Both the position numbers and the translations under genes were made by a program. This document shows positions 19,301 to 31,300 of a stretch of 64,000 nucleotides of DNA, piece by piece (positions within the stretch are counted from its first letter, which is position 1; the number at the start of each line of letters is the position of its first letter). Below the pieces are notes generated by a model. That model searched no databases. It saw nothing but the letters and a program-made list of their open reading frames with translations, and was not told the DNA's origin. Origin of the DNA: Opisthocomus hoazin (taxonomy: Eukaryota > Chordata > Aves > Opisthocomiformes > Opisthocomidae); contig NC_134428.1 in assembly GCF_030867145.1 (NCBI RefSeq), positions 26,017,320 to 26,081,319 of the forward strand, given 5' to 3'.

Positions 19301-22300
19301 CGATGCGGAATTGTGATTTTCCCCCTCTTGTCTCTTCTGATGGTGCCACTTCCACTCCGGGTGCCTGCGTGCCCGTGCTGGCCCCTCTGGGGGAAGGGAG
19401 GGTTTCGTTCCTTCCCCTGCCTCGCCCCGGGGCTGAGCTGAGGAAGGGGGCCGGGGGGGCACGGCTGCAGGGTCCTGGAGGGGTGCTGGGGGGAGCTGAG
19501 GAAGGGGGCCGGGGGGGCACGGCTGCAGGGTCCTGGAGGGGTGCTGGGGGGAGCTGAGGAAGGGGGCCGGGGGGGCACGGCTGCAGGGTCCTGGAGGGGT
19601 GTTGGGGGGAGTGTCAGGGTCCGTACCCACGCCTGGTGTCTCCCATCTCTGACCCCCAGGATCGTTCCCTTCTCGTTCTTCATACCCTGCAGTGGCGGCC
19701 GGGGTCTGCTCAGATGCACCACCCGCCCTCACAGCAGAGCAGAGGGTTAAAGCCCGTGGGGGTTGGTAAATGTGGTGGTTTTGATGTGTCTTGGTGTGTT
19801 TTAAAGCAGTTGCTCCTTAACTCTGTATCTGCAGCCAGCTGCAGCTGCCGTTGTCTCACTGCAGTGGGTTCAGCGTGAGCAGCACCAGCGAAAGGAGGTG
19901 TTGCCTTCTCTTACTTCAGGAGCCAAAGAGGAGAGGAGGTCTGAGGTTATGTTTTGGCTGATGCCTACCCTTGCGTAGAGTAATCTTTCCACAGCCGGGG
20001 TGGCTGAGCAGGTATCCTGGGGAGGGGGTGTTGCGGTTGTGCCTTTACACCGAGGTGTCTGCCGGAGCCGTGCGGGTGTCCCCCGGGCTGCATCCCTGGG
20101 GACTACGGAGCCGCGTCAGCCCTGCGCTGGGGCCAGAGCAGCTGCGGAGCCGGGCCGGACTGCGGCCCCTGGGCACGGAAAATGAAGAGGTTCAGGGTGG
20201 GCAGGGCTTAACGATGAGATGCGTGCTCGCTTGGTGTCCTTGCCCATCAGCTGTCACCAGAGCTGAGCAGTAATTGCCAGCCTGGCGTGCCGGAGGTTGC
20301 CGTCCCCCATCTGTTGCGCAGGGCTGTGGGGTCCCCACCACTTGTTCCTACAGCCCACCGCCCTGGGCCCCCGCGAGAGGGCTGGCTTTGCGGGCAGGGA
20401 GACGTCTGGGGCTGCGTCTGGCTGCCGAGCCATCTCCCTGAGTGGGCGCTACGCTTTAGGAGTTCCTGGTATTCTTCTCAAATTGTGAAATCGTTTGAGT
20501 CGGCACCTTTATCCCTCACTTGGATTTAATTACGCTCCTCAGTACAGACCTGCGCTGCGTGTCTGTTGCTCCTGCTTTACTCCTTGCCTGTCTGGGATTG
20601 CTTTGCTGCCCCAGCATCTGGGCGCATACTGGAGGGATGGCACGCAGCACGTCGCAGAGGTTTAGGTAACAACAAACCCACCTGCAGCGGCGGTGGCAGG
20701 AAGCAGGAGTAGCGCTGGGAGCGCGCTGCTGTTGCTGGAGTGCTTCTGTAGCAGAGGCTCTTGTGAGTGAGTTGCATCTGATGTTTTGTAGTGCTTCCTG
20801 AATCGCTTCCAGCGCCTTGTGACCTGTCTGCACAGGCAGCTCCTCATCCAGGGTCCTCTCAGGCTGTGACAACGCTGAGGAAACCAGAACAGCGATCACG
20901 GAGAAGCCTCTGAGATGAGGAATGACACAGATACAGCCCAAGGCACGTGGCTGTTGCGAATCCCCGGGGCGCTCTGCTGCGGGGTGTTACGGGCTTGTGT
21001 GGCTCGCTGTAGGGTGAGACGTCACCAGGAGCACACGTCAGTAAAAGCCAGCGAGGGTCTAGACTGGAGTGATGTGCTGGTGACACTGGGAGAGAGGCGA
21101 TAAGAAACACTAGCCTGGGTTCCTGAGCCCTTCCTGGTGCCTGTTTCCGTGCAGGTCAAGTCTGGTCACTTTTTTCCCCGCCAGTGGATCCCGTTTTGCG
21201 TAACGGGAACTGGGAGCGAAGAAGGCTGTTTGGTCCCCTTTCATCTTCCAGTCCCTACAGACTGCTTCAGACTTCTCTCCTGGGCTTACAGCAGTGTCCC
21301 AGGCCTGCGTTTCGCTGAGCCCCGAGCAGGGTCGTGCTGGGCTGGCGCTGCGTGGGGCAGAGGTGGGCATGTGCTGTGGACCGCTCGCTTGCTTACAGCT
21401 GCGTTTCCGTAGCTGATGTGGGCGGGTGCTGGTCCCCGTGCAGGCAAGGGCAGTAAATACGTTGTCAGAAGGGCTTGTGCATATGTAATGAGCAGATTAT
21501 TCCTGTTTTCCCATATTTTGCTGCGTTGAGGCAGGTGGGCAGATTATAGAGGATAGAGAGTATATGTTTACCGGTCCTTTCCTGTCTTTTTCTTCACCCC
21601 CCCTTCTGGTGACCCCATTCTCCAGAGGGATAAAGCAAGCAGCCCAACCTCATTTCTCAGGTCTGTTCCAAGGTCCCATCAGAGGCACGGAGGAGCTCTG
21701 GCGCGGTGCGGGTGCGCAGCTCGGGGCGGCGGGGCGGCCGCAGCCCTCCGGCGCGGTCCCTGCCCCGTGGGGACGGGCTGGGCTGGGCTGGTGCCGCTGC
21801 TCCTCGCTGGGGACTGCGCAGCCGGGTTGGAGTCCCGTGAGCTCTGTCTGCTCCCGCAGGGGTCCCGATGGACGGGCTGCGGCACCGCGCACGGGGCGCG
21901 TCCCAGGCGGGGTGGCTTCTCCGGCTGTCGCAGCACGGCACGGTGGGGGGACAGCCGTGGGGCCGACGGGAGCGTCGCTGTGAGCCTGCTGCTTGGAGAG
22001 AAGCCTGGTGTTGGCTTGGTGGTTAGAGTTGGTGGGGTGGGAGCGTGGGGGTCTGACCGTGCCCCTGTGTTAGGTGAAGGTCCCCCCTGCTTCACCAGCG
22101 GCAGGAGGAGCAGGCTGGCTCTCCCGGCTGCAGCCTGGGGCCTCCTGGAAGCAGCAGAACCTGCTGGCTTTTCGACGGCAGCGGTGGCAGCTGCTGCTCG
22201 GGAGGGAGCCCTGGCTCGGCTGCTCGGCAGCCCACCACGGCGCGTTACTCCAGAGACTGTTCCTGCCAAACGCCGGTGCCTGGCTGCCGTGCTCCAGAGC

Positions 22301-25300
22301 CTGTGCCGTGTCCCCCGGAGCGCTGGGACGCGTGCTGGCCGGCCATTCGGGTGTCGGGGGGTGACAGTGAGATCAGAGAGCTTGGAGCAGAGAAAGCGTT
22401 TCCTGGTGTCGGTGGTTGGTGAGGAACAACCTTGCCCAAGCAAACCCTGGTGTGGGCTCCCGTGGGCTTGCTGGGGAGCAGGAGGTGTTGTCCTGAGGAA
22501 GGGGAACATGTGGCCTGGAGGGAGGGCTCAGTGCAAGCTTCAGCGTTGTGAAAGGTGTCTCCAGAGCTGCAGGGCAGGGATACATCTGTGAAGAGCAGAG
22601 TTTGGTTGCTCGTGAGCTTCAAGCCCTGCTTGTTTGTGTCCAGAAGAAAAACAGGTTTGAGCAAATTCCTTGGGTGTACTGGTGACATTCTGGGATGGCT
22701 TTTCTGGAAATTCAAGAGTAAATTAGATGCATTTCCCAGGCTCTTAGCGTGTATCCAGAGCAGTGCTAGCTGTGCACGTGGCACCCATGCCTGTCTGGGT
22801 CCTCCCTTGTTTGGAGTTTGCCGGTCCAGCAGCACCCGTCCCGTCCCGCACTGCTCTGGCGTCGGTCGCTCTGTGACGCCTCGGTTCCTTGTGCTTGCTC
22901 CAGCACAGGGGAAAGCTGTGCCGACCACGCTGGGACAGTGGCTCATCCCTGCGTGTGGTGCCAGTGCGATCGGCGCTTTTCCTCCTGCTCAGTGGTCTGT
23001 CCTAAGCACGTTTTCTGTTTCGGGCAAGGCAGCAGGAGATGGTGCAGAGGATGAGCAAGCTGTGCGTGGCGGCTACTTGATACCTAGTGGAGAAAATGAT
23101 GTGGTGACCGTACTGCTTATGTGCTCAGGAGGGTGCCTGGTGCAAAGCCAGTCTGCCCTGTCTGCGTGGTGTTGGGCTGAGCAGTTTGTAGAAGCATTTG
23201 CAGTTTCGATGTGCTGGTCTTGGCTGGTGCCTGGAGCTGTATACCTGTATTAGCGTCGAGTATGTGCATCTGGGTTATGGGGAATCTGTTGCCTCACCAG
23301 GGCAGAAATGAGCTAGACAGCGTGAGTGGACATTAGGAGATTAAATACTTGCTTTATGTCTGCTTAACAAGCAGCTTTGGGGAACTGAACAGTGTCAGAC
23401 CCTGTGGTACGTGGATGGGTATGATGACAAATACCCTTCGCTCTGTGTTGGCATGGGAGGTACTGCCTGTCGTTGTCGTCGCTGCACTGAAGTGAGCTTG
23501 CCTTGCTCTTGACTTCTGTGAAAGTGTTGTAGGGTGATCGTTTTGCTGCTCATCCCATCTAATTGAGTCCCAAGCTTGCTGTAAGCATTTCTGTCTAAAT
23601 GACGACGAGGTTCCCATAACCACTGCCGTAACCCCTCAGGTCTGTTCGGAGAGCAGGTGGCAGCTCTGCCCAGCGAGACACCAGCGTTCACTCCAGGGGC
23701 GCGGGGTCCCGCACGCAGTGGTGCGTCCTGTCCCGTCCCCAGCGCCCCGGCCGGAGCTGTTGGCAGTCCCTGGAGTGCGCTGGCAGCCGCGCCTGTCCGG
23801 CTGTGAGGGCTTGGTGGAGGAAGAGCTCCATCCTCGTTCCGTCGCTGCACGCCGTCTCTGTCTCTGCAGAACATTGTGTCCAAGAACGCTATGCAGTACC
23901 GTGGGAATGCCCAGCACGACGCGCAGGAGTTCCTGCTTTGGCTTCTAGACAGAGTCCACGAAGATCTGAACAACGTCGTGAATTACAGCAGCATGCCTCC
24001 GCTCAAGGTGAGGGCTCTTCCTCGAGCCAACGTGGGAGAGAAGCTGTGACCTTGCATACAGTCTTGCTGAATACACTGGGTTTCCCTGTTCGCTTCTCAG
24101 CCCCGATAGTTTGGATGGAACAAAAGCTTGGGTTGAAATACTGCTTGTTTCTGACCCTGTGAATGTAACTAGCCGTTTTGTGAACCCCTGGCAAGTGCTA
24201 CCCAGTGCAATCGTTTGTGAATGGTCACACACTGCTCTGCAAGAGCTGGGGGGGCTGTCAGGCACATCGTCGGTGTGGGGTCGCTGCCTTGCCTTGGGCT
24301 GCCCAAGCATGCCCACCTGTGTGAGCAGGGTGCGCTTGCTATTTAAAAATCGTAGGACTTTTTTTGGTAGTTTTGGGTGAGGAGGGTACCGATTCGACTA
24401 GGAGCACGGGGCGATCTGGTGCTGTACGTCTCCATGCCTGGCTGTGCTCCTAGGATTTATTCTTCTCTTTCAGCCGCCGCTGGAGGATGACGTGCTGCTC
24501 GAGGGACCAGCCTTTCCGATCAGTAGTACTTTTGTGCAGGAACTCTTTCAAGCCCAGTACAGGTACGATGTTTTGTAAATTTTGAGGCATTATTGCATGT
24601 ATTGGTATAATTCTACCGTGACGCTAGCTGCCAGTGCAGTTGAGACTGGTGTCGGAGGGTTAACAGCTGTTTCTGAATTCCTGCTGAATGGAATCTGAAC
24701 TAAGATCTTGCTCCAGAGGAGAGAGTTTTACTACTTGAAATCTGGTCTGTTCTGTGAAAATCCACAGTATGTACCAGCTCTTTGCCTGCCAGTGCTCAGC
24801 GGAGCGAAGCCTGGGCACCGCTCAGTGCTGCGAGGCTTGCCCTGGTGATGGAGGCGGGAGCCTGTGGCGAGGCCTGGGGGTGCCGGGAGGCTGCTGGGGA
24901 GCTGCGGGTGCCGGCGCCTTGCAGAGTGCCTGTTATCTGCCCTGGGGGATGCCGAGCTGAGTCTTGCACTGTCCCTTCAGGGCTTTCCCATGAGCTTCCC
25001 ATGCTTCCTGGCAAGGGAGCTGTCTGATTTCGGAACTAATGCAAGATAACAGCCTAATTTCCAGTGTTCCTTGATGGCTTGTGTCTGTGCTGCTGTAAGA
25101 ATTTTAATTGCTGGGCTTTCTCCCCAGTATTTGCCAAGGCTTCCTTTGCAAGGGAGAAACCCGAAGCGTGGTATAAATCACAAAGCCAGTGTAAGGTGCA
25201 GGTAATTCTGAAGGTGAGAGGTGCGCTGTCTGGAGTCTCTCCCTTCTGATGGGGAGAGATCTGTGCGGCTGCAGCGCTGGCGGTCGCGGTCTGCTTCCCG

Positions 25301-28300
25301 TCTCTGCAAAGAGAAAGCCCTTCCAGGCCTGCTGTGTTGGAGCTGCTGTTGGGGAATTATTAATTATTAAAAGCCAAATTCAGTGTCTGGAGTGAAGTCT
25401 TTTCCTGGCATGCCCTGTAATGAACTTTGTGACTAATTACTTTAAAAGGATCTGGAGATCAGGAGCCCATCGTTTACAGCAGCTGTGTCTGTACAGCCTC
25501 TGCGCAGAGCTGTGGGGAAGGAAGAGCAGAAAGGGGCAGCCGGGCTGACATGCGAAGTCTGCTGGTAGCGATTGGGTGATTTATCCGTTCCTGATGAAAT
25601 GAGGTGTAACTCTGCCCTGCTCCTGCTGTTTGCACTAGGTCCTCTCTGACGTGCCCGCATTGCCAGAAGCAGAGCAACACCTTCGACCCTTTCCTCTGCA
25701 TCTCTCTGCCGATTCCGTTGCCTCATACACGGTATGTGACTCTCTTGAACTGAACGTTGGCTGTTTCCATGCGTGTAGTGTTGTTTAATTTGCTACAGAA
25801 GGAAGAGAGAAGTCAGCAAAATCTCTCTGGTAAGTCTTTAAAATGATAGATAGGACCATATGGGGCTTTATTTTTTTTATTTTGCAGGTAAATTGGAAAA
25901 TTGAGCCTTTTAATTGTTTCAGAATGGCCCTCTGTCCCCCCCTTAACTTCCTATAGAATTAATTTTTGGGAGAAAAAAAATAGCTTTGATTCAGATAACC
26001 AAAATATTTTGCTTTTGATTTAATTTATAGCATTTTAAATTTAAAGAAGGGGAAAAGGATAAAACACTTTTTTTACTTTAGAACAGTCTCACTGATCACT
26101 CCAATTTCAAAAAATGAAGTTGAAAGCTTTCCCGCAAAACACTTTGCTCTTTTGAAAAACAGCTATTGCCAATAAAGAAAAAAGCTTCAAGGAGGAAAAA
26201 AAAAATCCAGATAAAAAGTTCAGAGCAAAGACAGAGATGCACCGCAAAACTACCTGTTGTATAAATAAGCAGCTCCTTCACCTGATATTTTGGATGCAGA
26301 GAACTTGTATGGGTGCAAGAAGCCACGGAGCAAAGTAATGAAAGGACGTGTTAAACGTGACTGTGTCACACTTGGTTCAGAAGTGTCACAGACTCCTTGA
26401 GCGAGCGGAGTCTGGGTGGGCTCTCCAGGGAAGGGTCCCTGGCAGGCAGCTGCCCCTCTGCTCTTCCCGAGGCGTTCGCTGGCTGCTCTGGGAGCCGGGA
26501 GGGGATGTGGGGAGGCAGAGCCGGGTGTGGGGAGCCAGGACGGGATGTGGGGAGGCAGCCGGGAGCAGCTCTGCCCAGCAGCCGAGTGCCATAAGACTGT
26601 TCTGCGCTCGGCCCGGGCTCAGGCTGCGTCCCGTGCTGTCGGCAGGCCGCTCTACGTCACCGTGGTGTACCGGGGGAAGTGCTCGCACTGCATGCGGATC
26701 GGGGTGGCGGTGCCCATCTCCGGAACGGTGGCCAGGCTGCGGGAGGCTGTCTCCGCAGAGACCAAGATACCCACGGAGCAGGTAAGGGCTGGCCTTGTCA
26801 CCCGCGGGCACGGCCTTCCGGCCCGTGTTGGGTGTGTAGAAACCGAGATTCCCTGCCCGGGACGGAAGGGGGCAAGCGGGGTGGTGGTCATCTGGATCGT
26901 GGTTTTCTCTGTGCGTTGGCTTGTTGAAACCCAGCGACGCTGGGTTGGACTAGATGACCCACAGAGGTCCCTTCCAACCCCTACTATTCTGTGATTCTGT
27001 CAGCGGAGCGGGCAGACCTGCTGCCTGCTCACACGGCGACTCTGCGCGCTGGCAGTGAGGGCATTCCTCTGTGGGGAGAGCTCCAGAAAGCTGGCGGACC
27101 CCACAGAAGACTCTCCACGCGCTGCCTTTACCCCAGCTTCTCCGTTATGGCAGCCCCTTTCCCTCCTCCTTGCTCCTGGCCGATGCCGGGATGCTTTGAG
27201 GAGTGCCGTCCTGTGGCAGGACAGTCCTGGTCGAGAGACGGGGCAGCTCAGCTGGACCGGGCACAGGCAGTTTAATGGGTTCTGGTTTGCTTCTGCTGAC
27301 TCCAGATCGTGCTGACAGAGATGTACTACGATGGGTTTCATCGTTCCTTCTGCGATACTGATGACCTGGACACCATTCATGAAAGCGACTGCATTTTCGC
27401 CTTTGAGACCCCGGAGATATTTAGGCCCGAGGGTATCCTTAGTCAGAGAGGTAAGTCGATAACTCTGAGTAATGCCCGCCCGAGGTGACTGGGTGAGGGA
27501 GGCTTGTTTTGGAAAAGGATATACTTGAGAATAAAAGTCCCACAAGTAGTTGATGTTCTGGTGTATTGATTTCAACTCTGACTTTGTCCAGACTCGTTCC
27601 AGCAGGCTGAGTGGTGTTGTCGGCTGGGAGGTTATCAAGCAGCGATGTACACTCCTTGCTTCGTCTTCCCAGGGCTCATTCTGCAGGCCAGGCTGGCTTG
27701 ATGTGAAATCTGTTGTTAGGATTAATTTAAAGAACTGCTAGGGACCAGATGAAGCCACTGAAATTGTGTTATTTAAAATAAGATTACCAGTGATGAATAA
27801 ACAGTCTCAGCAATGAACAAACACTTTCGAAGCTCAAAAGGCTCAGCTTCTCTGCGTCTCCCTCTCAGTGGAAAGGGAGTAATTGCATCCTGCGTAGACA
27901 GAGCGTAATCAAAGGCAAATTTTATTACTGGAAGTAACAAGCAGGGTTTCTGACACTTTAGCTTTTCTGGCGGGCAAAGCTTATAAGTACTTGTACAAAT
28001 TACTGTGAAAAATCAGTTAGGTGAGCGCTGGCGTAGGATTCCTTTCTGTAGAGAAATAATCACTATGAAAAGTAATTGCTCTTTGAAGCCTTCATACAAG
28101 TAATAAAAATGTTCTTGATTCCATGCTGACCGGCTCCTCTGCAGCCGAAGGAGGGTTTCTGGGCCGTGTCAGGGCACTAAAGGCAAATGACATAACAAAA
28201 TGTTTCCTTTCTCCAAATTTTTCAGGAATACATGTGAACAATAACCTGAATAACTTGAAAAGTGGCACTGAACACTCCCGAACGATAGCTTATTCTCAAG

Positions 28301-31300
28301 GAACAGTGAAGTCTGGAAAACTGGAACAGTCCTCTACTAAACCAGCAGCAACCGACAAGATTGTCTTGCTGGTGTGTAACAGAGCGTGCACTGGACAGCA
28401 GAGCAAAAGGTGACTGCCAGCTCCTGGTCGGGGGTGCTTCTGGCTGCTGCCTTGGCTGCCCTGGGTTTTACTCACCGTGTGGTGAACGCACAAGGTGAAG
28501 GAGCGGCACCCTGCGTTCCTGGCTTGCGTTAGGTGCAGCAAAACCATCCTAAATTTGGCAGACTTCACGTAGGCCGGTGTTACTGGGAAGTGGTGAGTGC
28601 GGACCAGGTGGAAGGCTGTATCGCTCTCTGCAGAGCTGTCTGGTTTCAGAGAGCAGCAAGTACATCCGACCAGATCCTGCGATGTGTGGAAACTTTTAAT
28701 TGGAGTGCAAGGAGCAGGTGGGGGAAGTGAGAAACGACCGTGGCACGGGCATTTGTACCAACCGTGGGCTGAGAACCCTCTCAGCCGCTGAGGTTTGTTT
28801 CACAAAAGGTTGTCCCAGCCAGATAGTGGTTGCAAAGCTCTGCGGCCTGAAGCAAGCCGCCTGAGCATGGAGCAGGCCTGCAGCTGGTCAAAAAGGGCCC
28901 CTGCATGGGCAGCCCTTACAGCTTTCCTCGGAATTAAGCACCTCTGCTCCAGAGACAAGTTTTTAAATGCCTGTTTCTGGGGAGTTTCACCCAAAGCATG
29001 CCGAGCTCTGTAGGTGCTGAGTGAGGAGGAGAGTGGCACTGTCAGGGTTTGGGGATCTGACTGCCGAACAGGATAACCTTTTCCTTGCTCCCTCAAATGC
29101 TGCTCCTTCCTGTAGGTTTGGCTTGCCCTTTGTGTTGCACTTGGAAAAAACAATCGCTTGGGATATTCTGCAGAAGGAAATTCTGGAGAAGATGCAGTAT
29201 TTCCTGCGGCCAGCAGCCTGCATGCAGGTGAGGCAAATGCTTCGTCTGGTTTGAGACTTCCAGCTCTGTGTGACGTGAGCTGAAGAGGAAGCCAGTTCTT
29301 TGGAGTGAGGGCTTCCCAGTACTTTGCGTAGTAATGTCGAAGTCAGATATTCCACCTCTTAGGTACTTTTGTCTGTTTGCGAAAGGTACAGTCAGATTAG
29401 ACTGTTCGGGTGAAGAAGGTGCACCCTTCGCTTCCTTCCTTGGCCCCAAGAAGTACTTGCAAGATTAGTGCTGCTGTCTGCGCTGGAAATCCACTGGTCG
29501 GTGATGTTTGCCTAAAAAGCAGAAATGATTTCTTAGGGACTGCGTGTTTCTGATGAGGACTCTCTCTGAGAGCAGAGGGGTGAAGAGGGATGTCCCCTCT
29601 GGTCGCCGTAGAGGAGTTGTTGGGTGCAGAGCCTCGGTTGCTGTACCTCACCCTTCTGTTAGCTGCTTGTCCTAGGCATGTTTGAGACCTTGTGCATTTG
29701 CTTTCTTGTATAAAACACCCGTTCTAGGCTGAAGTGCGTGTCGGCGGGTGCTGAGAGCAGGTCTGCACGTAGGTGAGTTGGGTTTGAGTCACTGGGGTGG
29801 CTTTTCCTCTCTCTGCAGGTTTGCCCGTTCAGCTTGCGAGTGGTCACTGTTGTGGGCATAACGTACTTGCTACCTCAGGAGGAGCGGCCCCTCTGCCACC
29901 CCACAGTGGAAAGGTGAGTTGGTCCTCGCTCCAGGAGTGGCGAGAGGTTTGTCACCTGGGAACGTGGTGAGTCGCCAGGCAGAAAGGGACAGTCTTGGTG
30001 TGAATGTGTGGAACGGACGTCAGGGAAGCGACCGAGTGGCTTCAGGAAGCTGTGTGAGGATTGCCAAGCTGTGTGCCATGCCATCTGGAGTCTGTCCTCT
30101 CCTTGGAAATGGAGGAGAGAACGAAAGTATTACTCCCCCCATTTTTTTTTTTTAGTGACTTTTATTCTTTAGAAACTTTTGCAGATGCCTGTTCTGTAAA
30201 GAAGTATGAATTTATTTACAGAACTAATATACTTTGGTAAATGGAGTTTGCCAGCTTTACTATGTTCTTTGCTGTATGAATTCTTTTTACTTCTTTGCAA
30301 ACTTGAGCTGTGTGGGAGTGGAGGAGGGATGAAGGGCTGGTGGAGAGAAGTTACATGCATGTAAAAGAGAACATAGACTTCAGACTGGGAGGTGGTCTAA
30401 CTTCTGTCTGCTCCTCTCTCCAGGGCATTGAAGTCATGTGGACAGGGGGGAACTGCTCATGTGAAATTAGTGGTAGAATGGGACAAAGAAACTAAGGACT
30501 AGTAAGTATGAAGTAGAAAGCCTGGAAGTGTGCTCACATCGGGAGCTTGGCCCTGTCTGAATTGTGCACCCTTCAGCAAACATGAGACCCCCTCAGAAAC
30601 TCCCCCTGTGCCCTGTCTGCAGGGACAGACTGTGGCTGGGTGCAGTACCCTTGCTCCAAGCTGGAGTAGTTTTCTTTGTAGTCGGGGTTTTGTGTTACGG
30701 GGCAGGCGTCTCGCCTGTGGCTCCTTCCCCCGCAAATCGTACTCACGTGAGAGTCTGTGGGCAGTGGGTACCCTTTTGTGTCTGAGCTAAGCGGGAGCGG
30801 GTGCCCGCTGAGGTGTTCACCCCTGCGTTCCGTTGTGTTGCCCTGGTGGGGTCTCGTGCCAGCCAGCCCTGGCTCACGTGTGGTGGGACAAGTCCAGGAA
30901 GGAGCTGCTGTTTGTACCTTCAGTGGGCTCCTGGCAGCCTGGGGAGCGGGTGGCTGTGCTGGTAAATGTGTTGTCTCCCGAATGCAGCTTGTTTGTGAAT
31001 ACAGAAGAGGAATATATTCCAGACTCGGAAAGCGTCCGCCAGCAGAGAGAGCTTCATCATCAACCTCAGACCTGCACTTTATCTCAGTGTTTCCAACTGT
31101 ACACCAAAGAGGAACAGGTAGGGACAAGGCTGTGTAGTCACCAAGACGCAGGGTCTGGCTTGTCCATGTGCTGCCTGAACTCCCATACTCGGCAGAGTAG
31201 CTGTTTTCTGCAAACCCTGATTTGTTGAGATCGGAGAAGAAAGTTGTAACACCATGCTAGTTACCAGTCCTGCTAACAGAGTTCCTCTGCAGTGAGGGGA

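Larger units (their letters stand above)
13306..23869 (+). other. USP31 intron 1
   Basis: A 10.6-kb first intron. The first 1.3 kb is the CpG island. Then come mixed DNA, two minisatellite-like arrays (16168-16256 and 19435-19610) and an AT-richer, complex island at about 19085-19310 that looks like an intronic regulatory element. I see no additional exon with homology. Confidence 0.7.
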
